A DNA stretch of 64,000 nucleotides from assembly GCA_033064195.1 (NCBI GenBank), contig JARBJD010000003.1:248001-312000 (forward strand), in the 5' to 3' direction. The DNA is from Blattamonas nauphoetae. Taxonomy: Eukaryota; Preaxostyla; Oxymonadida. Positions 22,924 to 32,877 of this stretch are shown here, piece by piece. The notes below the pieces were generated by a model. It was given only the letters and a program-made list of their open reading frames with translations, was not told where the DNA came from and did no database searches. Numbering within the stretch: the stretch's first letter is position 1; each line of letters opens with the position of its first letter. Both the position numbers and the translations under genes were made by a program.

Positions 22924-25900
22924 TCATCCGTGTCCTCTCCGTTTAAATGCTTTCATTTCTTTCATCAGGTCGTCAACTGAGGTCATTGTCATTTTCTTTC
23001 GAATAGTTTCACAATCCAAATCCATTTTCCGAATGGCATCGTATCCTTTCCTTTTCTTGACAGCGAACACCTTTTCTCTTTCCTCTCGCTCTTTTGCTTT
23101 TTCCTGTTCTTCCCGAAGTGTCATCTGTTCTCGATACACAGCCGCAACTGTTGGAGAAACACCTTCGATTGTGAGGTCTTGGCCTTTCGACTTGGCTGTG
23201 GGGACAGGTGTTGTCTGGACCGTCTTCTTTGCGTACAAGTGAAGCACGGACATTGCATTTTGGGACTCAGACACAGGTGCTGTGCTGCTCATCAGAGGAG
23301 GAGTGAGTGGGGGAGAGGAGGAAGGGAAGGCTTCCCTTTTCCGACGCTCTTGTTGCTGTGCCTTGGAGTGGAGTGCTGTGGACGATGTGACCGACGTGAG
23401 GATGTTCTTGAGCTTTGTTAATGTCGGTGCTTGTTTCGCCACTGCTCGATAAACATGGTTTGGGATGAAGGGATGGCTGAGAGTGGAGAGAGGGTCGACT
23501 CCGGAGTCCTCGGGAGGAGGTGGGGAGACAACCAGGCTGAGAGGAATCGGGTTGGGGAGGGGCGGCATGCTGTTGTCGTCGACGAGAGATGTGTCGGGAA
23601 GCTGCTTCTTCCTTCTCGTCGACCGATTCATCCTTTCTGCTCGACGCTGCTGCATCTGCAGTGCAGACTGTTCATACAGCTCGACTTGTTCGCCCGTGTC
23701 GAACCACGCGCCAGCTCGGAGATTCGACTCCCAAATGACAGGCGAGATTGTGTTGTGGGTATGAAAAGAGTGCCGCTGTGACCCTCCCTGCGACTGAACA
23801 GAGTTGGCGTAAGAAATAGATGATGTGGCGGAGAGGAACGGAAGGATTTTCTGTTGGGGGAGTGTCTCGGTGAGGACATTCTGGCCCTCTTCAGAGTGGA
23901 GACTGTTCTTCTCAATCGACAGTTCATCCCCGTCTTCCAGATGGGGAGGAGTGTCCTCGGGGATGTCCTGTTGCGTGTGACGGAGTGTGTACTCGCCCCG
24001 CATCTCTGTCTCACCACTGACAATGTCTACAACCTTCACCCAAACATTCTCGTTCTCCTTCTTCTTTTTCTTTTTTGGGTATTTTCCCTGCTGGACTGAA
24101 CGTTGGTGTTGGAGGTTGAGGAGGAGAGGATTGAGTGTGTTTCGGCTGATTGTGTGTTTGAGAATGCGGTACATCTGTTCTTCGTCGAACTGTCCATCGA
24201 TTGATTCGTCTTTGGGAACCCCCGGATAAGCGGCTGATCTGCCTTTCACGAGCGAAGACTCGTCCTCGCCGTCCTTCATCATTCCTTCCATCGCCGATCC
24301 ATCGCCAGGAAGGGTGATGGGGAGGGGGACGTGAGGCTTCTCTTCTTGTTCCCGCATCTCTCTGCCTGACTCATCTGCAAAAGTGACTCGATTGGTTTTT
24401 GTCGAGACGGAAAGCTCTCCCTTTCTGATGAGATCCTCCATTGCCTTCTTTTCCTCCTCCAATTTCTTCATCTCGGCCAGCATTCGGTTCCTCTCCTGTT
24501 CGTCCTTCATCCGTTGGATCAGATTGGCTTCGATAATCTCACTCTCAATTTCTTTCCGGATCTTCTGTTCCAGCTCCTTCCGGATCCTTTCTCCTTCTGT
24601 AAGTCTGATTTCTTCTCGAAGCTTCTCTTCTTCCTCGCGCGTCAGACTGGGGCCTTGAATCGTGTTGGGAGGAATGACAATGGGAGGAGGAGTGGAAAGT
24701 GCCGATACGCCGAGATTCGAATGACTTGAGATCTGAGAAAATGGGTCTGATTCTGAGGACTGCGTCTCGTGTTCGATGAGCTGATTCTGTGTTGACCCTT
24801 CGTTCGGTATCTGGCTTTCTCCACGGTTGTTGGCAGCCTCTTCACTCAATCGGTTCTGTCCTCTCTCCTCTCTGACGAGAGCTTCCTCCTCCAGGTCTGA
24901 CAAGAAATCACTCCAACTGCTTGACACCTTCTTCTCATCGGCTTCTTCCGGAGTACGTTCAACGGCAGGCTCGACAACACCCCCGAACACCTTCTGAATG
25001 AGCATTCTGACTGATTGTGAGGTGCGTGTGGACTTTGCCTCGCGTGGTGGGGACAGGATCCGGCTGTACTTTTCTTTCAGTCCTGTTCTTCGTCGTGGTT
25101 TGCTTGCCTTCCGACTGTCTTTCAATTCCTTCCTCATCTGGTTTCGTGTGATCCGGATTTTGTCCTTGTCCACAGTGCGTGGTTTCTTCGACTGGCGCCT
25201 TCGCATTGGAGTTGGTGTGTGAGTGGGAGCTTTTTTTGTATGCTTCGGTTTTCTGGGTGAATGGGTGTGAAGTGGATGGGTGGGTGTGTGAACAGATAGC
25301 GATGGCGGGAGAACAGGGATGGAAGAGGTTGGTGGGAGAACAGGGATGGAAGAAGACGGTTGGAGGACAGAGACAGAAGAGGTTGGTGGGAGGATGGGGA
25401 TGGAGGAGGATGGTGCGATGACAGAGACAGAAGAGGTTGGTGGGAGGATGGGGATGGAGGAGGATGGTGCGATGACAGAGACAGAAGAGGTTGGTGGGAG
25501 GATGGGGATGGAGGAGGATGGTGCGATGACAGAGACAGAAGAGGTTGGTGGGAGGATGGGGATGGAGGAGGATGGTGCGATGACAGAGACAGAAGAGGTT
25601 GGTGGGAGGATGGGGATGGAGGAGGATGGTGCGATGACAGAGACAGAAGAGGTTGGTGGGAGGACAGGGATGGAAGTTGAGGGTGATGTTGAGGTGCTCG
25701 TCGTCTGCGTGTGAATGCTTCTAGAGGGGTGGGGGTTCGTAGATGGGATTAGAACAAGTGGAGGAAGTCGCAGAGGATAGAAAGGTGGTTGATGTTGGGG
25801 AGCTGACGTGTTGATTTTCTGAACGAGAGGGAGTGTGGTAGAAAATGACTGGTCTTTCCGCTTTGATTGTGTGTTTTTGTCGAAGATGTGCGTTTTTGAT

Positions 25901-26520
25901 GCTGATGATGAAGTACACCTCTCTCTTTTGCGCTTCTTTGGTGGGCTCATGGATCTAGTAACAGATGAGTTTACAGACGATGAACGGGATTGAGAAGATG
26001 GTGAAACACTGAGTACATGTGGAGGAGGAGGCGAGAATACGGAGGATTCACGTATTACAGCGCCAAAGAAATCACTTTGTTGTCCCTCTTTTTCTGCACT
26101 GTTGTCAAAAACTGTCAAAGGTGGGAGTGCAAATCCTGGATTCTCGCCCAAAAAATCAAGGAATGATGAATCGAAGTCTGAGATTGGACTGATGGATGAC
26201 CTCGGTGCCATGACAAACGGATTTGACAACTCCCCCCCATGATGAAGAAATTCTTGACCTGGATTTAACAAATGAGTCGATCTAATGTGTGACTCATGGT
26301 GTGATCGGCCTGTGTACATCGAGATATTTTGTTTGTATTCATCAAGAGTTGAACCCTGAACTTCCGACTCAGATTCAGGTAAATTGCGTCCAGCAGGATG
26401 TATTGATGAAAGAGAATTGGTAAGATGAGAAGAATGAGCAAGTGAAGGATTTGAAAAGTCTGATTTTTCATCAGAAATTGGGTTGGAGAGCATCAAAACA
26501 TTCCTTGTGGAGACAGACAT
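22924..26520 (-). CDS. Low-complexity protein with internal 18-residue repeats (1198 residues)
   Basis: One open frame runs from the ATG at 26520 to the stop at 22924. I do not recognise a family. From the N-terminus it has a serine-rich disordered region; a Ser/Pro/Val/Ile tandem repeat of 18 residues (unit SVSVIAPSSSIPILPPTS, about residues 280-400); a basic patch (RKPKHTKKAP, MRRRQSKKPR) that may act as a nuclear signal; a charged coiled coil (about 600-720, EEEEKLREEIRLTEGERIRK); and a basic C-terminus. The repeat is encoded by a 54-bp tandem array described separately. It could be a nuclear scaffold or RNA-associated protein, but nothing specific supports a function. Confidence 0.65.
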   Translation of the reverse strand: MSVSTRNVLMLSNPISDEKSDFSNPSLAHSSHLTNSLSSIHPAGRNLPESESEVQGSTLDEYKQNISMYTGRSHHESHIRSTHLLNPGQEFLHHGGELSNPFVMAPRSSISPISDFDSSFLDFLGENPGFALPPLTVFDNSAEKEGQQSDFFGAVIRESSVFSPPPPHVLSVSPSSQSRSSSVNSSVTRSMSPPKKRKRERCTSSSASKTHIFDKNTQSKRKDQSFSTTLPLVQKINTSAPQHQPPFYPLRLPPLVLIPSTNPHPSRSIHTQTTSTSTSPSTSIPVLPPTSSVSVIAPSSSIPILPPTSSVSVIAPSSSIPILPPTSSVSVIAPSSSIPILPPTSSVSVIAPSSSIPILPPTSSVSVIAPSSSIPILPPTSSVSVLQPSSSIPVLPPTSSIPVLPPSLSVHTPTHPLHTHSPRKPKHTKKAPTHTPTPMRRRQSKKPRTVDKDKIRITRNQMRKELKDSRKASKPRRRTGLKEKYSRILSPPREAKSTRTSQSVRMLIQKVFGGVVEPAVERTPEEADEKKVSSSWSDFLSDLEEEALVREERGQNRLSEEAANNRGESQIPNEGSTQNQLIEHETQSSESDPFSQISSHSNLGVSALSTPPPIVIPPNTIQGPSLTREEEEKLREEIRLTEGERIRKELEQKIRKEIESEIIEANLIQRMKDEQERNRMLAEMKKLEEEKKAMEDLIRKGELSVSTKTNRVTFADESGREMREQEEKPHVPLPITLPGDGSAMEGMMKDGEDESSLVKGRSAAYPGVPKDESIDGQFDEEQMYRILKHTISRNTLNPLLLNLQHQRSVQQGKYPKKKKKKENENVWVKVVDIVSGETEMRGEYTLRHTQQDIPEDTPPHLEDGDELSIEKNSLHSEEGQNVLTETLPQQKILPFLSATSSISYANSVQSQGGSQRHSFHTHNTISPVIWESNLRAGAWFDTGEQVELYEQSALQMQQRRAERMNRSTRRKKQLPDTSLVDDNSMPPLPNPIPLSLVVSPPPPEDSGVDPLSTLSHPFIPNHVYRAVAKQAPTLTKLKNILTSVTSSTALHSKAQQQERRKREAFPSSSPPLTPPLMSSTAPVSESQNAMSVLHLYAKKTVQTTPVPTAKSKGQDLTIEGVSPTVAAVYREQMTLREEQEKAKEREEREKVFAVKKRKGYDAIRKMDLDCETIRKKMTMTSVDDLMKEMKAFKRRGHG
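25314..25680. repeat. 54-bp tandem array inside a coding region
   Basis: About six copies of a 54-bp unit lie head to tail, with only slight change in the outer copies. The central five appear identical or nearly so. Since 54 is a multiple of three, the array keeps the minus-strand coding frame and adds 18 residues per copy. It also keeps both other-strand frames open, which creates two spurious plus-strand ORFs of 106 and 131 codons. Confidence 0.9.
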
Positions 26521-26810
26521 TGCTCTCTTGGGTTGTTCATAATCTCCAAAACTGTTATGAATTCAGAAAAAACTGGAATGTGTAGTCTTATTTGAATATC
26601 CATTACTCTGTTAAACTTGCATGAGGTGAGTATTTTCAAACAAATGGAACAGCATGAAGTGTCCGGTCCAATGGACGGTTTTGAAAAGACATATTGAAAT
26701 GATCAGTCGAAAAGTCTCAATAAAATGAGTATAAGAACCTCCGGAATCGAGATCAAAGCCCATGTATGCATCATAGAGTCTTCATTTTGATCGACTCACA
26801 TTTTATTCTG

Positions 26811-27750
26811 ATGGGGCAAGGACGAAAGAAATCGAAAGGATTCGAAAGGAGAGAAAGTCGAAGAGTAGCTGCGGTGGATCTGCGCCATAAACGGAAGAAA
26901 GAAGAGAAAGCAAAGGGTATTATCTCAAATCGACAACCATCTACAATTGACCAGCTTCGAGTTGAAGATGAAACAATGATCCGTGATGAACATGATGAAG
27001 AACTCGTCCAAGATGATAACCTTGATGAGTTCTCTCCAATTCTTTCTGGTACCATCGAACCCAAGGTCATGATCACGACAACGAGGGATCCCAACAGATT
27101 CACTAAACGTCTGGCTAAGGAACTTCGGAATGTTGTCCCAAATGCAGTTTATCGAAAACGTGGTGCATACTCTCTTAATTCTGTCATTACCAGTTGCACT
27201 CAACACTCATATACGACTATAATCCTGATCGAACAAGGTCAAGAACGAAAACGTCTGTCATGATTCTTCTTTCATTGTACTCTGAAGGACCCGACGGTCT
27301 CTGGATTGCTGGTCTTCCAAATGGCCCAACTGCCCATTTTCGAATCGGTAAGGTCCTATATAAGAATGAATTGGAGGTCTGAAATTTCATCATCTGCTAT
27401 TTCTATAGATGTCTGGTAAATCTACGAACCATTTTCCTGAGCTCAACCTTCATGGTTTCAAAACTCGTCTTGGTCATCGTATTGGTCGTATGTTCCAATC
27501 TGTATTCCCCCCACGACCAGATCTGGAAGGTCGCCAACTCGTCACATTTCACAATCAAAGAGACTGGATTTTCTTTCGGAGGCATCGGTTCATTCTTGAA
27601 GACTTCAAAACTGCACGTCTCCAGGAACTCGGTCCTCGGATATCACTCCACCTCCTCACCCTCCAGCAAGGCGCCTTCTCGCGCCATTCTCAATATGAAT
27701 ATCTTCCAAGAGTGAACCTGAACAGAGACAAGCGACAATTCTTCCTTTAG
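26811..27750 (+). CDS. RPF1: Ribosome production factor 1 (RPF1), Brix domain
   Basis: Exons 26811-27252, 27288-27376 and 27409-27750 (introns 35 and 32 nt) give 290 residues; human RPF1 is 349. A basic, acidic-patched N-terminus leads into the Brix/IMP4 domain: PKVMITTTRDPNRFTKRLA, KRGAYSL, LPNGPTAHFRI, GFKTRLGHRIGRMF, VTFHNQRDWIFFRRHRF and QELGPRISLHLLTLQ. These match RPF1 and not IMP4, BRX1 or PPAN. RPF1 acts in the nucleolus in maturation of the 5.8S and 25S/28S rRNA of the large subunit. Both splice junctions restore continuous similarity. The shorter length comes from a short N-terminal arm. Confidence 0.93.
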
Positions 27751-27806
27751 AATATATAATTTAACATTTCACATGATGAATAAATGGAAAAGAGATTAAC
27801 AAACTC

Positions 27807-30341
27807 TCACAAATGGTTGGTAGGCAAGAAAGATGGGGCAAGAAAATGAATTTGATGGATAGTATCGGAAGAGTTGAGTGTTGGAGGCAGGATGAGATTG
27901 TTTGTGTCATCAGAATCACCATCAAACTCGAAGCAAACATTCCATCCTTCAGAATTCGGACGTGTTGGCTCGAGGTGGCGAGGCGACAACGAAGAAATGA
28001 ACGAGTAAAGGGAGAGGATGTTGGTGGGGATGGAGATGTCCACATACGACGACTGTGTTTCGGCGCTCGTCGCTGAGATGTGTCGCATTCCGAACCGCTT
28101 CTGGAGGGCCAAGACAGACTGCGACAGAAGATACAGGCCGTGCTGGAAGAGTGTGGCTCGCTTCTGGTGGACGTAGAGCGGGAAGGCCGAGGGGGAGGGG
28201 GTGGGGGGTTCTTGCACTTGGGGGACAGTTGGCGCCGGGGCTGTCCGTGTTTGTGGTTTGTTCCGTCTTTGTGAAACTTGGGCTTGGTCGGTACGAGCAC
28301 GACTAAGCTGGGCCGATGCAGTGTAGTTGGAGAGTGTGGTGAAGGACGGGTAGTACTGCAGCCCATATGCAGGTTGCGTGGTGAAGCGAGAAAGGTGAGG
28401 GTGTTTGAATTCAGTGGCGAGAGATTTCTCAAACTCGAACATAAACTGTTGAACGTGGCGACGGTGTGTAAAATAAGGGGCGTCGAGGGTGGGAAGTGAG
28501 ACAGAAGGGGGAACGACAACAACAGACCGAGAAAAACGCGGAAGGATCCGAAACTGATGTGGGTAGCCAAGATACTTGGAAAGGAGACTAACAATAAAGA
28601 CCAACACCCCGATTCCGCAAGAAAAGTATTCCTCGATCCGATCGAGGAAGAGAGAGGTGTGGTTCAAGAGGTGGGAGGTTGATTTTGATGGTGTGGATGG
28701 CGAGCCATGATGATGATTAGAATGCATGGTTGATTGAGAATATGAATGACTGAGTGTTACGCTCATTGCGGGAGAAGAAGCAAGCGAAGGAGAGGGCGGC
28801 ATCATGTTTGCAAGTGACTGCATTGTGATCGAAGAGTACGAATTGACGTGAGAATGTCGTCGGCGAAAGTCAGTAGTTTGCGCGGTATGATAGAGTGATT
28901 TGCTGGATCTCTCGTGTGGAGACATCTTTGCTCTGTTTGACGTGATCAAAGGCGAAAACATATCCGCCTTCGGTGACTGACTGATTGATAAAGAATATGT
29001 ACCAGTTCGATCCTGATGGGATTGTGCACTATCATAGAGATAAGGCATGGATTGTGTATTGTGTGAGACAGATAGAGGAGAGAGGACATGACTTCGAGAC
29101 GAAAGCAGGGGTGGATGAGAAGTAGAAAGGCCTGAAAAAATGGTAGTTGGAGGGAGAGATTGTGGGGAAGAAGTGAAGTCCTTTTGGAAATTGATTGGAG
29201 GCGAAGAAAAGGAGACAGGATGTCCTGTTGCATCGACAAGGGAGACATTGCTCTGTGCAGGGGAGAGAGTAGTTTGTGGGACCAAATGACTCAAAAAAGA
29301 GGAATTGAGTAGTCCTGATGGCGGTTGCACTTGATTTGGGAGAGTAGAATGACTAGAGATGGCTTGGAGGAGATCCTTGTTTGAGAGGAGTAATTCAAAC
29401 ATTCGTTTCAATGTATTAATCGAGGCATCGACGTCTCCTAAATGTGACTGTGGAATCACAAAGAGGTCGCAAACGAGGAAAGCAGAAGCAAGTGGAGACG
29501 TTGTCGGTGTTGATGTGATTCTTCTTGATTGAAAGAGACTCGCTGCGTCAAATTTGAAGTCTGGGACTCCCACCATTGATTGAAAGAGTGCTTGTTCATG
29601 AGTTTGAGCCCCTTTCTTCTTGGTAATCGATGGTGAAGTGGAGAGGATGAGTTGCGGTGGGAGGGGTTCAACAGTAAATACGGTTTGTAATGATTGAATG
29701 GCAGTATTAAGGTAATGGTCAAGCTGTTGTTGGAGTGTTTGTTTGATATGGTGGAGGCAAAGAGTCCGTTGTTTCAAATGTGTGGACATGAAGATGAACT
29801 CGCGATGCAGGGCAAATGTGTCCTGTAAAAGAGCGAGTTTGCCTTGTGGAAATCTCCGAAATATGGAATTGGTGGCCTTTGTCATTGGAGTTCCCCTTTG
29901 TGTCTCCACATAATTGCGGATGATGAATGGGAAAGAATTTAGGAGTTCTCTTGTTTGTAAAACTTGGTGGCTCAATTGAGAGATTTTTCGTTTAAGTGCT
30001 AAAAAGCTGCTGGCACGTCCGTTGGTTGCCTGTTTGAAATTAGTGAGATATGTTCGTTTGAGTGACATTAACTGGTCATCTGCATCTCGCTTGCTCTTTT
30101 GAAGTGATGCAATTGTTCTAATATTCCCACGGAGAGTCTGGACAGTGTTGGGACGAGTGTAGTATGGCTTAGGGGGGATTGGATTGAGATGAGGATTGAA
30201 AAGTGATGATTGTGCGACATCAGCACGCGATTGCGGTGGCAATGGATTAGCCATGCGATCACAATGTGTCAACACGTCAGAACAAGTGGAATGTGAAGAA
30301 ACACCGGAATCGTGGAGAAAGAGAGAGTCGATCTTGCCCAT
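27807..30341 (-). CDS. UVRAG/VPS38-like subunit of a Vps34-Beclin complex
   Basis: A single frame encodes 844 residues. About residues 70-220 form a helical coiled-coil segment. Near residue 580, IVSLLSKYLGYPHQFRILPR followed by SRSVVVVPP matches the UVRAG/ATG14 family block in which a helix leads into SKYL-P-RYP and GSRS. Near 720, FPLYVHQKRATLFQHGLYLLSQ matches the family FPLY-KGKER-RFDYAVYLLN block. Between them are long serine/threonine-rich linkers. I saw no C2 domain motif or N-terminal cysteine repeats of ATG14, so I favour UVRAG/VPS38 (endosomal complex II) over ATG14. The complex makes PI3P on endosomes. The frame may hide one or more stop-free introns, for example in the linker regions. 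Confidence 0.75.
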   Translation of the reverse strand: MGKIDSLFLHDSGVSSHSTCSDVLTHCDRMANPLPPQSRADVAQSSLFNPHLNPIPPKPYYTRPNTVQTLRGNIRTIASLQKSKRDADDQLMSLKRTYLTNFKQATNGRASSFLALKRKISQLSHQVLQTRELLNSFPFIIRNYVETQRGTPMTKATNSIFRRFPQGKLALLQDTFALHREFIFMSTHLKQRTLCLHHIKQTLQQQLDHYLNTAIQSLQTVFTVEPLPPQLILSTSPSITKKKGAQTHEQALFQSMVGVPDFKFDAASLFQSRRITSTPTTSPLASAFLVCDLFVIPQSHLGDVDASINTLKRMFELLLSNKDLLQAISSHSTLPNQVQPPSGLLNSSFLSHLVPQTTLSPAQSNVSLVDATGHPVSFSSPPINFQKDFTSSPQSLPPTTIFSGLSTSHPPLLSSRSHVLSPLSVSHNTQSMPYLYDSAQSHQDRTGTYSLSISQSPKADMFSPLITSNRAKMSPHERSSKSLYHTAQTTDFRRRHSHVNSYSSITMQSLANMMPPSPSLASSPAMSVTLSHSYSQSTMHSNHHHGSPSTPSKSTSHLLNHTSLFLDRIEEYFSCGIGVLVFIVSLLSKYLGYPHQFRILPRFSRSVVVVPPSVSLPTLDAPYFTHRRHVQQFMFEFEKSLATEFKHPHLSRFTTQPAYGLQYYPSFTTLSNYTASAQLSRARTDQAQVSQRRNKPQTRTAPAPTVPQVQEPPTPSPSAFPLYVHQKRATLFQHGLYLLSQSVLALQKRFGMRHISATSAETQSSYVDISIPTNILSLYSFISSLSPRHLEPTRPNSEGWNVCFEFDGDSDDTNNLILPPTLNSSDTIHQIHFLAPSFLPTNHL

Positions 30342-30461
30342 GGATCTTTGAACATGAGCATTCTGGGCGAATTGATGTCAACTGAATGATCCCAAAAAGA
30401 AAGAATGTAAAAATGATGAATCGGTGAAACGAGAAGGAAGATTGTGAGATGCAAAATGAAA

Positions 30462-32650
30462 TTAGGGTCGCTTTCTTTGTTGGGCAGGATCGTCGTTCAT
30501 ATCCAATTCCACACGAACAACCTCCACCTTCTCTGTGGGTTTTCCCCGAAGCCCTTTCACATACATGATATGCCTCTTTGCACTGGTACCTGCATCGACG
30601 CCCGTGTTTGTGCTTGAATCCACCATTTCGTAAGCCTGCGTCTCAGCCTCTCTCCTGAAGTGTGACTGTGTGGTTTGCGACGAGAGCGTCCGCTTTGTTT
30701 TCAAGCTGACCAACTTGAGTGCTTCTCGCCTCATGTTCCACTCGTTCCACTCGTACTTGGGCACAATCTTTTGGGTCACGAAGTGATGCGGAGTCTGGCT
30801 GTCCGAGTCAACCATCCGAACTTGCTGTGGGACAGTCGTGGGGAGCTGAGCGAAGAGCTGTGCACGGGTCAAGATTGGGTGGGTGGGGGCGAGAATCTCG
30901 AAGTCGGTGAAGTGCTTGTTCAGCTTGAGGAGATACACGAGTTCCGGCGACTCTTTGCACGCTTTCAGAATCGTCGACACAAACCAACGTGGATTTTGGC
31001 AGAAGGACCGAAGGCAGCTCTCGTCGGAGCAGAGGACAGAGAATGTCTCGTTGTCGGTGCTGTTCCAGACAGCACATCCGAGTGTGGGGTCACCGCCCAT
31101 CAGAAGGCCCTGACGACGGACAAGACAGACTGGGCAGAAAGACTGCAAAAAGAATCAGATGAAAGGAATGATGGGGAGCGTGCAAACATTGAAGTCGATT
31201 TGGAGACTGTCGAAGGACGAATGAGTGTGAGGGACAATCTGGACGTCAGTCGCTGCAAACTTCAGAACAAAAAGGAGCAAACCCATTCCTGGTGCTTCGA
31301 CCTCGTTTGCCAAGTCTTCCGGGATGAGTGTGGGGGGCTGTCCCTGCTGCAGCCGGTCGGCCTCTTCTTCTGAGCGGGATGACAAACACGAGAAGCATAC
31401 TCAGCAGTTGGTCCCTCTCCTCTTCGGAGATCGTCGGGACAAACGAGACCGTCGGGAGATCCTCCAGCTGGAACTGGCCGAGTTCCTCGAGCTGCTTTTC
31501 GATGTTGTCGTGGCGTGGGTATGCGTTGGGGAGAATCGATGCAAAAAGGTAGCGCGTCGTGATGATGTCATCGTAGGCTGCACTCAGACCCCGCCACACG
31601 CGAGAGAGGCGGATGAAGAGTGGCTGAGAAGAAGGAAGGGGTTTGTGATGAAACAGGAGGGCAGACGTAGATTTGTGCTTTGGGGACCGACTTCTTTCCA
31701 GAAATGTTGTTCAAGAGTTGTTGGGAGAGAGAGTGGTACTCTTCGCACGCGCGAGCAACGAAGCTGTTGATTTCGAGCGAGTCGCGGAAGAGTTCTTCGC
31801 AGAGAATTCGAAACTGAGAACGGTTCCAAAGCTCTGCCTTTCTTAAATCAAGGCTCATTTTGTATTCTTCCCGTTTGTACAACCCTTGTTCAATTTCCTT
31901 GTTCATCATCAGGACTTCGCTGAGTTCTGTCTTTTGGCTTTCAGTGACAACAAACTGAATCTGAGTGAGAAGTTCAGCAACGTCATTTTCACAGAGGAGG
32001 GCATAGTCAAGGAGATCTTCGCTTCCACGTTGGGTAAGTCGATGGAATAGACGAATTCCAGAGACGATTTGGGAGAGCTCATCCAATTGGGCATCCGTCG
32101 CGGCAGAATCAAGAGAAATGAGGACAGTGAGATTGGAAGCTGGAAGAACACTAAGGATGTGAGAAATGAGACAATGAGAGAGAACGCTAAAACCTTTCGA
32201 GAGCAACCGTCACTTCATCACGAACCTTCGCGACTGTTTGGTCTGATTGTGGTGCGGCGATAGTGAACACATATTGAAAGAGTGTTTCCTTCAGATCATC
32301 TGAAAAGTACTCGCTTAAGAAGATGGAAGGATACCATATGACGCTGTTCCAGCAGACACTTTTTTCTTAACTTCCTTGATCTGTGCCAGAAATTTGTTGG
32401 TATCTTCTTCTTTGTCACTGTATTTTTGGTCGTTCTGGGCTTGTTCTTGTGCCATTCGTGCATAGTAGATGTCCTGCATTTGGATCGTTGCCTGAGTCGC
32501 CTCAGGCTTAGTTTGGAGCTCCTCAGGAGTCAGCTAACACAAGAGAACAGATGAAAAAGGGATAATTCGGCAGAAAATTTGTGCAGGAAGTAGAAAACGC
32601 ATTACCTTCGTGAGCGGTTGATCCTCCATTTTTTGGATTGGTCCGATCAT
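30462..32650 (-). CDS. CFAP206: Cilia- and flagella-associated protein 206 (CFAP206)
   Basis: Seven exons (32650-32606, 32533-32335, 32299-32194, 32150-31667, 31623-31401, 31369-31188, 31142-30462) give 639 residues; human CFAP206 is 622. Matches in order: TKPEATQATIQMQ; LSQIVSGIRLFHR; VPKAQIYPLFIRLS across a junction; QGLLMGGDPTLGCAVWN, then SFCQNPRWFV; YEWNEWNMRREALKLVSLK; TQSHFRREAETQAYE; YVKGLRGKP. CFAP206 supports radial spoke/doublet attachment in motile cilia. Intron sizes are 72, 35, 43, 43, 31 and 45 nt. The first ~50 residues of the human protein have no clear match, so an extra 5' exon cannot be excluded; ATG 32629 is an alternative start. Confidence 0.92.
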
Positions 32651-32877
32651 TTCTTCGCTTCGAATAGCCGGAAAGGTCTTCTCTAGATTGAGTGTCAGTG
32701 TCTAAACACACTTTTTCACTTCTGTCCAGATGTGTGTGTTCGAAAAAAGGTCTATCCGTGAAACGAGAAAACACACGTGTGCCGCCTTGGGTTGATCTGC
32801 ACTCAAATCAAACTTACATTCTCAAATCTCGCAATCAATTCGCGATCCGCTGATCTGCATCGTTACTTCCTTCTTTT

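Noticed and set aside
25319-25714. Two plus-strand ORFs of 131 and 106 codons with perfect repeats
   Set aside because: They are shadows of the 54-bp array in the minus-strand gene; a 3n repeat without stops keeps every frame open.
32523-32774. 83-codon minus-strand ORF near the CFAP206 start
   Set aside because: It is an out-of-frame reading of the first CFAP206 exons and intron; the spliced frame matches the family instead.
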